Position numbers and translations under genes: made by a program. The notes below the pieces were generated by a model, which ran no database searches, was not told the origin of the DNA, and was given only the letters and a program-made list of their open reading frames with translations. From Idiomarina seosinensis (GTDB taxonomy: Bacteria; Pseudomonadota; Gammaproteobacteria; Enterobacterales; Alteromonadaceae), in NCBI RefSeq assembly GCF_003987275.1, contig NZ_PIQF01000001.1, positions 1,240,001 through 1,304,000 on the forward strand: 64,000 nt of DNA. Reading direction: 5' to 3'. Within the stretch, counting starts at the first letter, position 1, and each line of letters starts with the position of its first letter. Positions 40,166 through 48,531 of this stretch are shown here, one piece after another.

Positions 40166-40693
40166 TTAAAAACGACACAAGGTATAGCATGCAACACCCT
40201 GTTGCTGCAATTTTTGTTCGCCGGGTAAGTCATTTAAGCTAACTAGAAAGGCTGCCTCTACGATTACAGCTTTAGCTTTTTTAATCAGTATTGCTGCTGC
40301 TTCGGCTGTGCCGCCCGTTGCCAGCAAATCATCTACTATCAAAACGTTATCATTAGAGTTCAATGAATCGGCCCGCATTTCTAAGCTATCTTCTCCGTAT
40401 TCCAGCTGATAACTTTGCGAAACAGTTGCGCCTGGTAATTTTCCAGGTTTACGAAGCAAAGTGACACCACAACCAATTTGTTTTGCTAAAGCCGCGCCAA
40501 AGATAAAACCGCGTGCTTCTATCGCTGCAATCTGAGTAATTCCTGAGTCTCTGTAGCGTTCAGCAAATAAATCAATTGCAGCGGCAAAAGCCTCTCTATC
40601 CTGCAACAACGGCGTAATATCACGGAAGGTTATGCCAGGCTTTGGATAATCGGGAATGGCACCGATAGTCTTTTTTAACTGGTCTGGAGTCAT
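40166..40693 (-). CDS. apt: Adenine phosphoribosyltransferase
   Basis: Purine salvage enzyme turning adenine and PRPP into AMP. 175 aa, with FRDITPLL, EARGFIFGAALA, RKPGKLPGATV and the PRPP motif VLIVDDLLATGGTAEAA. It lies 24 bases upstream of dnaX and 29 bases downstream of the receiver-domain gene. Confidence 0.96.
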   Translation of the reverse strand: MTPDQLKKTIGAIPDYPKPGITFRDITPLLQDREAFAAAIDLFAERYRDSGITQIAAIEARGFIFGAALAKQIGCGVTLLRKPGKLPGATVSQSYQLEYGEDSLEMRADSLNSNDNVLIVDDLLATGGTAEAAAILIKKAKAVIVEAAFLVSLNDLPGEQKLQQQGVACYTLCRF

Positions 40694-40722
40694 CTTTTGA
40701 GCCTTTAAATTAGGGCCAATTT

Positions 40723-41106
40723 TTATGCAACCGAACGAGCCATATACGAACGTAATGTCTCTACCACGTTTGCATTCAAGGGCTTACTAAAACACGCAGT
40801 AGCACCCGCCTTCAGCGCTCTCGGTTCTATTTCCGTAAGCTCTTGAGTCGTCATAAAGAATATAGGTTGCTCTTGATAGTCAACAAGATCTCTTAGGCTT
40901 TTTATCAAACTAATGCCATCCATAACCGGCATTTTATGATCGACTAAAACCATGTCGAAAAAACTATCTTTAGCTTTACTCAATCCATCTAAGCCGTCTG
41001 TGGCTGTGGTTACTTTAAATTGTAACGGCTCCAGTAAGTTAAGTACTTGCTGTAAGGTTTTGTCTTTATCCTCGACAACGAGCAACGAGACTGACATACC
41101 TGTCAT
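40723..41106 (-). CDS. Stand-alone response regulator receiver (CheY-like)
   Basis: 127 aa, a single receiver domain without output domain. The acidic pocket (LLVVEDKDK), phospho-acceptor Asp in VLVDHKMPVMDG, the Thr in FFMTTQEL and the Lys in CFSKPLN are all present, so phosphorylation is expected. No kinase is nearby; partner and output are unknown. ATG 41106 is preceded by AGGG; ATG 41097 is an alternative. It follows the small membrane protein gene by 34 bases and precedes apt. Confidence 0.85.
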   Translation of the reverse strand: MTGMSVSLLVVEDKDKTLQQVLNLLEPLQFKVTTATDGLDGLSKAKDSFFDMVLVDHKMPVMDGISLIKSLRDLVDYQEQPIFFMTTQELTEIEPRALKAGATACFSKPLNANVVETLRSYMARSVA

Positions 41107-41140
41107 TCACCCTAAATTTAAGTGGGAAATACTTGGGACT

Positions 41141-41263
41141 TCAGGCAGTAAATAACTGCACGAAACGCAGCACCAGCGGTAAACAACTAATTGCTATGAA
41201 CAGCACTAGGCCAACTAATAGAAAAGGAAAACCTGAAGGATCTTTTTGGTTCTCTACTGCCAT
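41141..41263 (-). CDS. Small membrane protein, 40 aa
   Basis: A short frame begins MAVENQKDPSGFPFLLVGLV and has one strong hydrophobic segment (about residues 12-32), ending FVQLFTA. A GAGGAG ribosome binding site is well placed before the ATG, and a sigma-70-type promoter lies upstream, just beyond the TPR operon terminator. I do not recognise the family. It is first in a likely transcript with the receiver gene and apt. Orientation in the membrane is not clear from the few charges. Confidence 0.65.
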   Translation of the reverse strand: MAVENQKDPSGFPFLLVGLVLFIAISCLPLVLRFVQLFTA

Positions 41264-41293
41264 GATTAACTCCTCGTAAAAATCACGGCGCTG

Positions 41294-41322
41294 ATCATAC
41301 TCGATAAAAAACTAATTAACAA
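41294..41322 (-). promoter_or_regulatory. Promoter for the small membrane protein / receiver genes
   Basis: On the minus strand TTGTTA (41322-41317) and TATGAT (41299-41294) are separated by exactly 17 bases. The pair lies between the upstream terminator and the GAGGAG site of the 40-aa gene. Confidence 0.65.
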
Positions 41323-41333
41323 ATCCCATGAAA

Positions 41334-41375
41334 ATAAAAAAAGACCCTGCCAGCAAGCTGGTAGAGTCTTTTTAA
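41334..41375 (-). terminator. Terminator of the DUF3450-TtpC-exbBD-tonB-TPR operon
   Basis: A 14-bp imperfect stem (41341-41354 with 41357-41370) is followed on the minus strand by a long T-rich tail (TTTTTTTATTTT), about 25 bases after the TPR gene stop. Confidence 0.88.
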
Positions 41376-41399
41376 ACAGGTTAGCTTTACTCTATTAGC

Positions 41400-42695
41400 T
41401 TAGAGATCCACACCTTTGCGTTTCGCCGTTGACTGGATATAACCTCTCCAGCTACGTGCACTGCGTCGTTGGCCGTCAAATTCTGCTGCACGGTTAACGT
41501 AACGCATAGCTTCACGATATTCTCCACCGTAGAAGTAAGCTTCTGCCAGCGACATGTAAACACGTCCCTGATCGTTACCTTCCAGGTAGTCGAGCGCTTC
41601 TCGCAACGGTGTTGCAGCCGCAATGTACTGTTCATTCTGCAACAATAAACTACCCTGTTTACGCAGGTACTCACCTTTGTCTTCAGCGTCGTCAGTTGCT
41701 GCAGCGGCTCGCTCATACCAGTTTACCGCTTCTGCGAATTCTTTCGCACGGTGAAAGCTGTTAGCCGCGGTCGCCATATTTTTAGCGGTAGCTTCAATAT
41801 CACCGCTATCAATATGCTTGGCCATAGTTACTGCTGCTTTGTAGGGAATACCTTCATTATCATAAAGCTGGACCAACATTTTGAACTGGTCTTCTTTATC
41901 AAGGTAATCCGCCAAATAGGCAATCTCTATCGTCGCAAGCGCTTTCTCAAGGTTTTCCTCAATCATGTAAAACTGAGCTAACTGAGTCCACCATTGAGAG
42001 ACTTCTGGCAACCTATTCAAACCTTCTTCAAGAATCTCTATCGCTTGTGAATACATCTTGCGCTCATAGTAAGAGGCCATTAACAAGGTATAGACGTTCT
42101 TATTTGGTTCATCTGCATTATTTAATGCTGCGCGTGCAAACGGAACGATTTTTTCAAACTCTTTCTGCTGATAATACGCGTTAGCAATAAACATGAAGAT
42201 CTGCGGATCTTTTTCACCAGTGAACTTGATCCAACGCACAAGATAATCGATTGAGTTCTCATACTGCTCATCTTGCAACGCCAGTTGACCGGCTAATTTA
42301 AGCGATGCAGCTTGGTCATTCCAACCAAGCACGTCAGCATCTGCCGCGGCTTTTAATATCGGAAGTGCGCGGTCAAGCTGCTCATCCTGAGCATAAAGAG
42401 TACCTAAAAACCGACCCATGTAGGCTTTGTCGTAGCCACCATCGACTTCCGGGTACTCTTCTTCTAATACCGCGATCGCTTCTTTTAATTGCTCTTGCTC
42501 GTACAGCTCAAAGGCATCCATAATCGCCCGACCCACACCTTGACTGGCGGCCTGGTTATCACGATTTTCCTTCTGTGCTTTTACGGTTTCTTTGCTTGGG
42601 ATCTCGAAACCGAGATCCTGTGCGGTAGCTGGAACAGCTACCAACACAGAGGCAAAGGCAAGGGCACTAACAAATGTCTTCATTGCTGCTTTCAT
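41400..42695 (-). CDS. Periplasmic tetratricopeptide-repeat protein of TonB cluster
   Basis: 431 aa with a signal sequence (cleavage after VPATAQ, about residue 26) and at least seven TPR-like helical repeats across residues 55-420. Such a gene closes many TonB2/TtpC clusters of Alteromonadales and Vibrionales; the role is probably scaffolding in the energising complex (inference). ATG 42695 or 42683 may start it. Four bases after tonB. Confidence 0.85.
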   Translation of the reverse strand: MKAAMKTFVSALAFASVLVAVPATAQDLGFEIPSKETVKAQKENRDNQAASQGVGRAIMDAFELYEQEQLKEAIAVLEEEYPEVDGGYDKAYMGRFLGTLYAQDEQLDRALPILKAAADADVLGWNDQAASLKLAGQLALQDEQYENSIDYLVRWIKFTGEKDPQIFMFIANAYYQQKEFEKIVPFARAALNNADEPNKNVYTLLMASYYERKMYSQAIEILEEGLNRLPEVSQWWTQLAQFYMIEENLEKALATIEIAYLADYLDKEDQFKMLVQLYDNEGIPYKAAVTMAKHIDSGDIEATAKNMATAANSFHRAKEFAEAVNWYERAAAATDDAEDKGEYLRKQGSLLLQNEQYIAAATPLREALDYLEGNDQGRVYMSLAEAYFYGGEYREAMRYVNRAAEFDGQRRSARSWRGYIQSTAKRKGVDL

Positions 42696-42698
42696 TTC

Positions 42699-43313
42699 TT
42701 ATTGCCCATCCATATTAAAGTCGAGCTGAACGGTCATACCTTCCTGACGGATAGGCTTACCATCGACGATCTTAGGCTTGTACTTCCACCGCATCAACGC
42801 ACGGCGGGCCTCACGATCAAATACTCGACGAGGTTCAGAGTCAATTACTTCGATGTCAGTTACGCCACCTTGCTTATCGATCGTAAACCTTAATTGCACC
42901 CAACCTTCAGTGCCGTTACGGGCAGCTGCTGGTGGATAACGAGGTTCAATTCGAACAATAGGCGTAGCCTCGCCATCTTGGTTCATCATGTTGCCAGGAC
43001 CGGATAATCCCGTATCCGCTCCACCAACATCAACATCAAAACCCATGTTCATGTTCATACCACCTGAGTCATTTGTATCCGGCTCAGACTGTGGCGTCTC
43101 AGGCGGCTGCTCGGGCGGCGGTGGTGGTGGCGGCGGCGTTCTCTGCCGTTCCTGAACATCTGCGTCAGGCGGCGACGTTACGATGTCAATGACCGGCGTT
43201 GGAGGCGGAGCTTCGTTACTCTTCGCCCCCCCGCCGATTAAGTAAGCCATAAAAGCAAACAGAGCAAACGTAACGGCCGCACCTAGTAGTAAAGATACTA
43301 AAAAGCGCACCAT
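42699..43313 (-). CDS. tonB: TonB-family energy transducer
   Basis: Spans the periplasm and transmits proton-motive force to outer-membrane receptors. 204 aa: an N-terminal anchor (about residues 5-26), a Pro-rich stretch with eight consecutive Pro followed by EQPPETPQ, and a TonB C-terminal domain (EPRYPPAAARNGTEGWVQLRFTI, then ALMRWKYKPKIVDGKP). It is short, like the TonB2 type. No TonB-dependent receptor is in the window. Confidence 0.92.
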   Translation of the reverse strand: MVRFLVSLLLGAAVTFALFAFMAYLIGGGAKSNEAPPPTPVIDIVTSPPDADVQERQRTPPPPPPPPEQPPETPQSEPDTNDSGGMNMNMGFDVDVGGADTGLSGPGNMMNQDGEATPIVRIEPRYPPAAARNGTEGWVQLRFTIDKQGGVTDIEVIDSEPRRVFDREARRALMRWKYKPKIVDGKPIRQEGMTVQLDFNMDGQ

Positions 43314-43314
43314 A

Positions 43315-43716
43315 TTAGTTATTCTCCGCTGCTATGGATATCTTATCGATACCCGCTTCCTTAATCTGGTCCATAACTTCGACAACGCGACCATGCTCAG
43401 CTTCTTTATCTGCCTGAATAACCACCAAATCAGTTGGCTGCTCGGCCAGCATCCGTTCAAGGTTTGCTGCCACGCGCTTAACGTCAACTTGGCGTTTATC
43501 CATCCAGACTTCACCGGTATCGCGAATAGCGATAAAGATGTTAGCTGAAGGCTCCTTGTTAGCTTGGTTAGCTTCAGGTTTATTCACCTGAATACCAGCT
43601 TCTTTAACAAAAGAGGTTGTCACGATAAAGAAGATCAACATTATGAAGACGATGTCTAGCATCGGCGTCATGTCAATCGCCGCATCTTCCTCTTCACGAT
43701 TACGATTACGTGCCAT
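43315..43716 (-). CDS. exbD: ExbD-type biopolymer transport protein
   Basis: Proton-channel partner of ExbB. 133 aa, with the essential membrane Asp in IDMTPMLDIVFIMLIFFIVTTSF and a periplasmic domain (IQADKEAEHGRVVEVMDQIKEAGI). One base separates its stop from the tonB start codon; 12 bases separate it from exbB. Confidence 0.94.
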   Translation of the reverse strand: MARNRNREEEDAAIDMTPMLDIVFIMLIFFIVTTSFVKEAGIQVNKPEANQANKEPSANIFIAIRDTGEVWMDKRQVDVKRVAANLERMLAEQPTDLVVIQADKEAEHGRVVEVMDQIKEAGIDKISIAAENN

Positions 43717-43728
43717 AATTTTACTCTC

Positions 43729-44253
43729 TTAGTGATGTGGCAGACTGTCGACCAGGCTTTGTTTCGCGCGACGAACCTTGCTTTCAAGGCGAGTTGCGAA
43801 AAACATTCCCGATAATGCTGCAACCATTCCCGCCATTGTCGGGATAGTCGCCATCGAGATACCGGACGCCATCAAACGGGGGTTACCCGTACCCTGCACT
43901 GCCATGATTTCAAATACCGTAATCATACCGGTCACAGTACCTAACAACCCAACAAGTGGGCATAAAGCAACACAGGTTTTAATCAACAGAATACGTGCAT
44001 TCAGTTTATCGTTAGCTTCGGAAATCCATGCTTCACGGATTCTATGTGCGTACCATGAGGTGGTATCTTTCCGCGCATCCCAATTCGTAATAATTTTACT
44101 ACGAATTTTAGGGAATACGCCTGAGAGGAACCAATAACGCTCAATCATCAGTACCCACATGAGAAAGAGTACCGCCATGACGATGTATAAAACATCGCCA
44201 CCGGTCGCAATAAAATCCCTGACAGATTCCCAAAGTTCCATCAGGTAAAGCAT
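43729..44253 (-). CDS. exbB: ExbB-type proton channel protein
   Basis: 174 aa MotA/TolQ/ExbB family, the short ExbB2-like form, with three membrane segments and conserved CPLVGLLGTVTGMITVFEIMA and SGISMATIPTMAGMVAALSGMF. It lies between the TtpC-like gene and exbD, giving two ExbB-family proteins in one cluster. Confidence 0.93.
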   Translation of the reverse strand: MLYLMELWESVRDFIATGGDVLYIVMAVLFLMWVLMIERYWFLSGVFPKIRSKIITNWDARKDTTSWYAHRIREAWISEANDKLNARILLIKTCVALCPLVGLLGTVTGMITVFEIMAVQGTGNPRLMASGISMATIPTMAGMVAALSGMFFATRLESKVRRAKQSLVDSLPHH

Positions 44254-44257
44254 GGGA

Positions 44258-45631
44258 TTACTCCTTCTCCGAGTGAGCAGCTACGATACCAGCAGCCTGT
44301 TCATCCAGTAGGTGAACGATAGACTTGCTGCGACCTGCCACAATACTGTGAGCCAAAATCAATGGAATAGCTGCAATTAGACCCATAGCCGTTGTTACCA
44401 ACGCCATTGAGATATCGCCTGCCATGATCTTCGGATCACCGGTACCGAACAAGGTAATTGACTGGAAGGTACCAATCATACCAACAACCGTACCCAATAG
44501 ACCCAATAGCGGCGCGATGGCTGCAAAGATTTTCACAACGTTAATGCCACTTTCGATCTTAGGCGTTTCTTTCAGAATTGCTTCATCCAGTTTCAGCTCA
44601 AGGTTTTCAGCATCGCTGTTCTTGTTCTCTTGGTAAACTTTCAGTACACGACCCAGTGGGTTTTTGTCTGAAGGATTATCAATGTTCTTAAGCTGTGAAC
44701 GCATCTTGCCGCCAACGGCAGTAAGAGTAACCAGCTTATAAACTGCGATAATCAAACCAATAATTAATACAACAGTAATTACATAACCAACTGTGCCACC
44801 TTGGTGATAACGCTCTTCAAGCGTTGCTTTCTGAGTTAACAGACCCAAGATTTGGCCACGCGACGGATCAAGGTAAACACCTTCGTAGCCGCTTTCAGTT
44901 TCGGTAAAGGTTTCAGTTTGGCTAGTGATAAAGCCTTCTGGCTGACGGCCAAGCGGCTGGATTTGCTCACTACTATCGTTGTAGATCAAGTAGTTACCAC
45001 CCGACATTAGGTTAAAGACACCCACTCGAGTTACTTGCTTGTTCTCAACGCCGCCATCTAACTGATAGACATCTGCGTCAAACTGAACAACTTTGCCTTG
45101 TTGAACCATTTCGGTCAGCAATGCCATCCAAAGCTCTTCTAGTTCGGCCAATGTTGGTAGTTCCTTAGCCTCTGCTAAGCTTTCCAGAACATCTTCACGA
45201 CCTGGATACTGTGAGCTGATGATCGACGTGCCGATACGGCCGATAGTCTCTGATGCAGCACCACGAACAACACCGAACATTTCACCCAGCGTACCTTTCG
45301 CGTTTTCAAGCTCTTGCTCTTTATTCGCTAAGGTAATTTCGTTCTCAGAAAACTGGTTCTGTAAACGCTTACCACGTGCTTTCTCATCGCTAAGCTGTTG
45401 CTTAGCTTGATTCAGCAGTGCTTGTTTATCAGCACGAGCTTCGGTAAATTCACGCTCTCGTTCAGCGCTCAGCTGACGAGACGAGATACGATTACGTTCT
45501 ACCAACTGCAGCAGCTCTTCCAAGCTTTTTGCTTCGGTATCATTTGCGCTTTGCGCATTGGCAGCGAGAGTCGTACCTGCAGAAAGGCTGACTGCTGCTG
45601 CAATCATTAACGATTTAACTAAATTTTTCAT
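44258..45631 (-). CDS. TtpC-like MotA/TolQ/ExbB protein with periplasmic coiled coil
   Basis: 457 aa: signal sequence (about residues 1-27), a long charged coiled coil (about 35-120), a periplasmic domain, and a C-terminal MotA/TolQ/ExbB channel domain (IFAAIAPLLGLLGTVVGMIGTFQSI, GDISMALVTTAMGLIAAIPLIL). This is the layout of TtpC, the fourth component of the Vibrio TonB2 system. It overlaps the DUF3450 gene by 4 bases. Confidence 0.88.
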   Translation of the reverse strand: MKNLVKSLMIAAAVSLSAGTTLAANAQSANDTEAKSLEELLQLVERNRISSRQLSAEREREFTEARADKQALLNQAKQQLSDEKARGKRLQNQFSENEITLANKEQELENAKGTLGEMFGVVRGAASETIGRIGTSIISSQYPGREDVLESLAEAKELPTLAELEELWMALLTEMVQQGKVVQFDADVYQLDGGVENKQVTRVGVFNLMSGGNYLIYNDSSEQIQPLGRQPEGFITSQTETFTETESGYEGVYLDPSRGQILGLLTQKATLEERYHQGGTVGYVITVVLIIGLIIAVYKLVTLTAVGGKMRSQLKNIDNPSDKNPLGRVLKVYQENKNSDAENLELKLDEAILKETPKIESGINVVKIFAAIAPLLGLLGTVVGMIGTFQSITLFGTGDPKIMAGDISMALVTTAMGLIAAIPLILAHSIVAGRSKSIVHLLDEQAAGIVAAHSEKE

Positions 45632-46416
45632 TCTGCACTCTCCGCTGCGAATACTGGAAGTTTCACCAGATCGTAAGCAGTTTGCTTACGCGACATACGA
45701 ATCGCCGTAGTTAGAGGATTTAGGAACTCATCTTCCAATTCTGTCCACTCGTTTGTCTCGTTGTTATAGATCCAAGCATTTTTTAGATCCAAAGACTGAG
45801 CTAAGAAAGCCACACGGCCCATGTGGAAGAAATCAACTGCCATTTCCTGACCATCAACATTCAGGTTGCCTTGATAAGAAATCAAGCCTGACCCGTAGTC
45901 CATTTCAGTTTGGTACGCTTCGATGATCTGACGGAATTTCTCCGACGTGGAAACGTTAGCGTTTTCCATAATGGTGCGCAGACGCTCAACGCGTTCTAAA
46001 CGCTTCTCTTTATGGATAGGCAAATCGAGTTTAACAAACTCTTCCAGCGAGTCGATCATCTCATACATCAATGGCACGACACCTTGCTTGGTCTCTTCGA
46101 TACCATTAATTTGTCTTTGCAGAGAGTCGATCGTTGCTTGCTGGTCTGCAACCAGTTTAGCGACGTGGTCGTTGTAGACCTTTAGGTTCTCATACTCTGC
46201 AACAACTGAGCGATACTCGATTAATAGGTCCTGACTTTGCTCAAACAGAGAATTAATCTTCTCTTGAGATTGCTCTTGAGCATTCAGAATCTTCTGTTCT
46301 TCGTTCTGCAGCTTAGCTACATCAACTTGCTGAGCAGCAGCTACGCTGGTGCCAGCAAACGCCATCACGCCCATTAGGGCTGCAGCGAGTTTGGTTCTCT
46401 TGATTACTTTGGTCAT
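45628..46416 (-). CDS. DUF3450 periplasmic coiled-coil protein of TonB cluster
   Basis: 262 aa from ATG 46416 (MTKVIKRTKLAAALMGVMAFAGTSVAAAQQ), chosen because a signal sequence then lies at the N-terminus and GGGAAC precedes it; the frame is open to 46551. The mature protein has a coiled coil (about residues 30-120) and the DUF3450 region. Its role in TonB energisation is not known, but it is regularly the first gene of TtpC clusters. Confidence 0.87.
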   Translation of the reverse strand: MTKVIKRTKLAAALMGVMAFAGTSVAAAQQVDVAKLQNEEQKILNAQEQSQEKINSLFEQSQDLLIEYRSVVAEYENLKVYNDHVAKLVADQQATIDSLQRQINGIEETKQGVVPLMYEMIDSLEEFVKLDLPIHKEKRLERVERLRTIMENANVSTSEKFRQIIEAYQTEMDYGSGLISYQGNLNVDGQEMAVDFFHMGRVAFLAQSLDLKNAWIYNNETNEWTELEDEFLNPLTTAIRMSRKQTAYDLVKLPVFAAESAE

Positions 46417-46911
46417 AGTTCCCAACCAATTTTGATTAACTTTCGCTCCGACGCTTAATAGCGCGAAACACCAGTTTTTGAGTGACGAAAAGATCAAATC
46501 CAACTCTTGCCTGTCTCTTACAACTAAGCAATAACTCACGAATATTCCCACGATGGCTATACGCTGTCAACCTGACTACCGCCAAAGTCAACTGCGTTAT
46601 AACAGCCGTGAAACGAGTCGTTTCATTGCATTTTTCTCAGTATAAGAGCAGTCATTAAACGACATCCTGTCATTTTAATTTTGTAACATTCCCGACTCAG
46701 GCGACAGCTTTGAATGCCTACTTCGGGATACTACTCCTACCTGCATAGTATCACTTTTTGATCGGCGGACAACAGGCTGTTACAAATTTCAACGTAATTT
46801 AAACATCTTTGCGTTATTGCTATGTCGATTGTAAAGATCGCTTTGTTTCGCCGCTTAGCACGGTTACTATAAAACCTCTTGGCAATCATTACCTAGCAAG
46901 GCGTTATCCTT
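46417..46911. other. 495-base divergent intergenic region
   Basis: It separates the minus-strand TonB cluster from plus-strand priC. It holds the probable cluster promoter (46541-46570) and a 17-bp palindrome TGAAACGAGTCGTTTCA (46609-46625). I saw no tRNA, no clear Fur box and no convincing small reading frame in the rest. Confidence 0.6.
46541..46570 (-). promoter_or_regulatory. Probable promoter of the TonB cluster
   Basis: Minus-strand TTGACA (46570-46565) and AATATT (46546-46541) are 18 bases apart. The start would be near 46534, leaving a leader of about 118 bases before the DUF3450 gene. Confidence 0.5.
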
Positions 46912-47418
46912 TTGCAACAACTTGACAACATTTTGTCCACTCTGACACAACAAGCTGAACAACTTGATCAGCAAAATCGTCGTCGCGCGCGACAGTTAAG
47001 CGAACAATGGTTTTCTGCCGGACTGTTTAAATGCCGCTCAAGCCTAGCGATTGACTACGTTGCTGAGACGCAAAGCTTGTGGAAACAGCTGCAAAGTACG
47101 CAAAACACCAATGCTAAAGACTTTCTTGCTGAGCAAATCAGTCAACAGCTGTTAGCTTTGACCACCGCTCTAAATGGGAGTTCATTGCCCGTAGAAGGTA
47201 AAGATCGTCGATTAAGTCGACAATCACACTTGGCCGCTTTACACCAACAACTAGTCACTTACCGTGATTATGAGCACCGCCTACAGCAGCGGGTAGAAAG
47301 CCTGCAACAGCAGCAAGATACCGAAGCCGCACAGCAGCAGGAAAAAAGGCTGAATAGATGCCAACAAGCAATTATCGACCTTGAACATAAAATTCAACGG
47401 CACGAAGAGGGACGTTAA
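46912..47418 (+). CDS. priC: Primosomal replication protein PriC family
   Basis: Replication-restart protein that helps reload DnaB at stalled forks. 168 aa, helical; LFKCRSSLAIDYVAE, FLAEQISQQLLALT, HQQLVTYRDYEHRLQQRV and the C-terminal helix fit the PriC pattern, though overall similarity is modest. The start is a TTG with AAGG ten bases upstream; no ATG lies between it and the in-frame TAG at 46894. The stop overlaps the deacetylase start by one base. Confidence 0.7.
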   Translation: MQQLDNILSTLTQQAEQLDQQNRRRARQLSEQWFSAGLFKCRSSLAIDYVAETQSLWKQLQSTQNTNAKDFLAEQISQQLLALTTALNGSSLPVEGKDRRLSRQSHLAALHQQLVTYRDYEHRLQQRVESLQQQQDTEAAQQQEKRLNRCQQAIIDLEHKIQRHEEGR

Positions 47419-48323
47419 TGCCGGTACCTTTTGTTTATCATTCTCGCTACAGTCAACTAGATTTACCTGCTCGCCACCGCTATCCAATACAAAAATATCG
47501 TATGCTAAAACAATGGGCAGACCAGCATGGCGCCAAAAGTTCGCAATGGTTTACGCCTTCACCACTCAATTGGCAGCAAGTCAGGTCGGTTCATGCGCAA
47601 CATTACATCGACGAACTAGTGAATAATCGGATCGAAAAGTCACGCTGGCGTCGCGTCGGCTTTCCCTGGTCAGAGCAATTATTGTTACGCACCCTGACTT
47701 CGGCTGCAGGCACATGCCAGACAGCACAACTGGCTCTAACCGAAGGTTGTGCCATCCATTTTTCCGGGGGCTACCATCATGCTCACCATGACTGGGGAAG
47801 TGGCTTTTGTATCGTTAATGACCTTGCGCTGGCTGCCCAACAAATAGTTGACGAAAATGGTAGCGCCCGGGTGCTGATTTTTGACACTGATGTGCATCAG
47901 GGTGACGGCACTGCCACGCTGTTCGAGAACCAGCCACGCGTTACTACCTGCTCAATTCACGGCGAAAAAAACTTTCCCTTTACGAAATCTCGCTCTGATA
48001 TAGATATCGAGCTTGCTAAAGGCACCACAGACGAACATTACTTACAGGTTGTTGAACAAACGCTGGACAGCGCAATAAAGCAATCCCAACCAGATTTGAT
48101 TTTATACGACGCTGGAGTTGATATTTATCGGCAGGATGAACTGGGCCATTTATCGATCAGTTTGAATGGCTTATATAAACGCGATCATTTAGTACTAAAT
48201 GTTGCCCGACGCAATAATATCAGTTTAGCTGCCGTTATTGGGGGCGGTTATCAACGCAATTTAGAGCGGCTGATCAGAGCGCACGCGCAGTTACTTCGCG
48301 CTGCATATCATATCTGGAATTAA
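47418..48323 (+). CDS. Histone-deacetylase-fold protein
   Basis: 301-aa zinc-dependent deacylase of the bacterial HDAC/acetoin-utilisation/polyamine-deacetylase superfamily. Active-site elements are GGYHHAHHDWGSGFCIVND, zinc ligands in DTDVHQGDG, and YDAGVDIYRQDELG; the catalytic pocket looks intact. The substrate is unknown. Its ATG overlaps the priC stop (TAATG). Confidence 0.88.
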   Translation: MPVPFVYHSRYSQLDLPARHRYPIQKYRMLKQWADQHGAKSSQWFTPSPLNWQQVRSVHAQHYIDELVNNRIEKSRWRRVGFPWSEQLLLRTLTSAAGTCQTAQLALTEGCAIHFSGGYHHAHHDWGSGFCIVNDLALAAQQIVDENGSARVLIFDTDVHQGDGTATLFENQPRVTTCSIHGEKNFPFTKSRSDIDIELAKGTTDEHYLQVVEQTLDSAIKQSQPDLILYDAGVDIYRQDELGHLSISLNGLYKRDHLVLNVARRNNISLAAVIGGGYQRNLERLIRAHAQLLRAAYHIWN

Positions 48324-48344
48324 TACAAGAGATAGTAAAAAGAT

Positions 48345-48458
48345 GGGTGGCGACTCCACCAGCCACACCCCGGCACACACATCCCTGACTACGGCTGCTC
48401 CCTTCCGGGCCTGACCGGGTTCGCCAGTTAGCGTTGCGAGGGGACCCGCAGAGTCACC
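48345..48458 (-). ncRNA. ffs: 4.5S RNA (signal recognition particle RNA)
   Basis: Minus-strand sequence of about 114 nt with the SRP Alu-less hairpin: the conserved apical part GGTCAGGCCCGGAAGGGAGCA (read with its GGAA loop) and complementary ends (GGTGACTC at 5', GAGTCGCCACC at 3'). It pairs with Ffh in co-translational targeting. The closing stem is followed by CATCTTTTT, acting as the terminator. Confidence 0.95.
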
Positions 48459-48462
48459 ATAA

Positions 48463-48512
48463 CGCTTACGAATAAGCGAGCGCATTATGGCGCACTCGCC
48501 GTTGCGTTACAA
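48463..48512 (-). promoter_or_regulatory. ffs promoter and 5' leader hairpin
   Basis: Minus-strand TTGTAA (48512-48507) and CATAAT (48489-48484) are 17 bases apart; transcription should start near 48477, about 19 bases before mature 4.5S RNA. The leader forms CGCTTA-TTCG-TAAGCG (48478-48463), a UUCG-type hairpin just upstream of the expected RNase P cut. Confidence 0.65.
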
Positions 48513-48531
48513 GTACCTAACTGATGACTGC

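Noticed and set aside
42489-42893. 134-aa plus-strand frame across the TPR/tonB junction
   Set aside because: Antisense to two clear genes; composition reflects the shadow of their codons.
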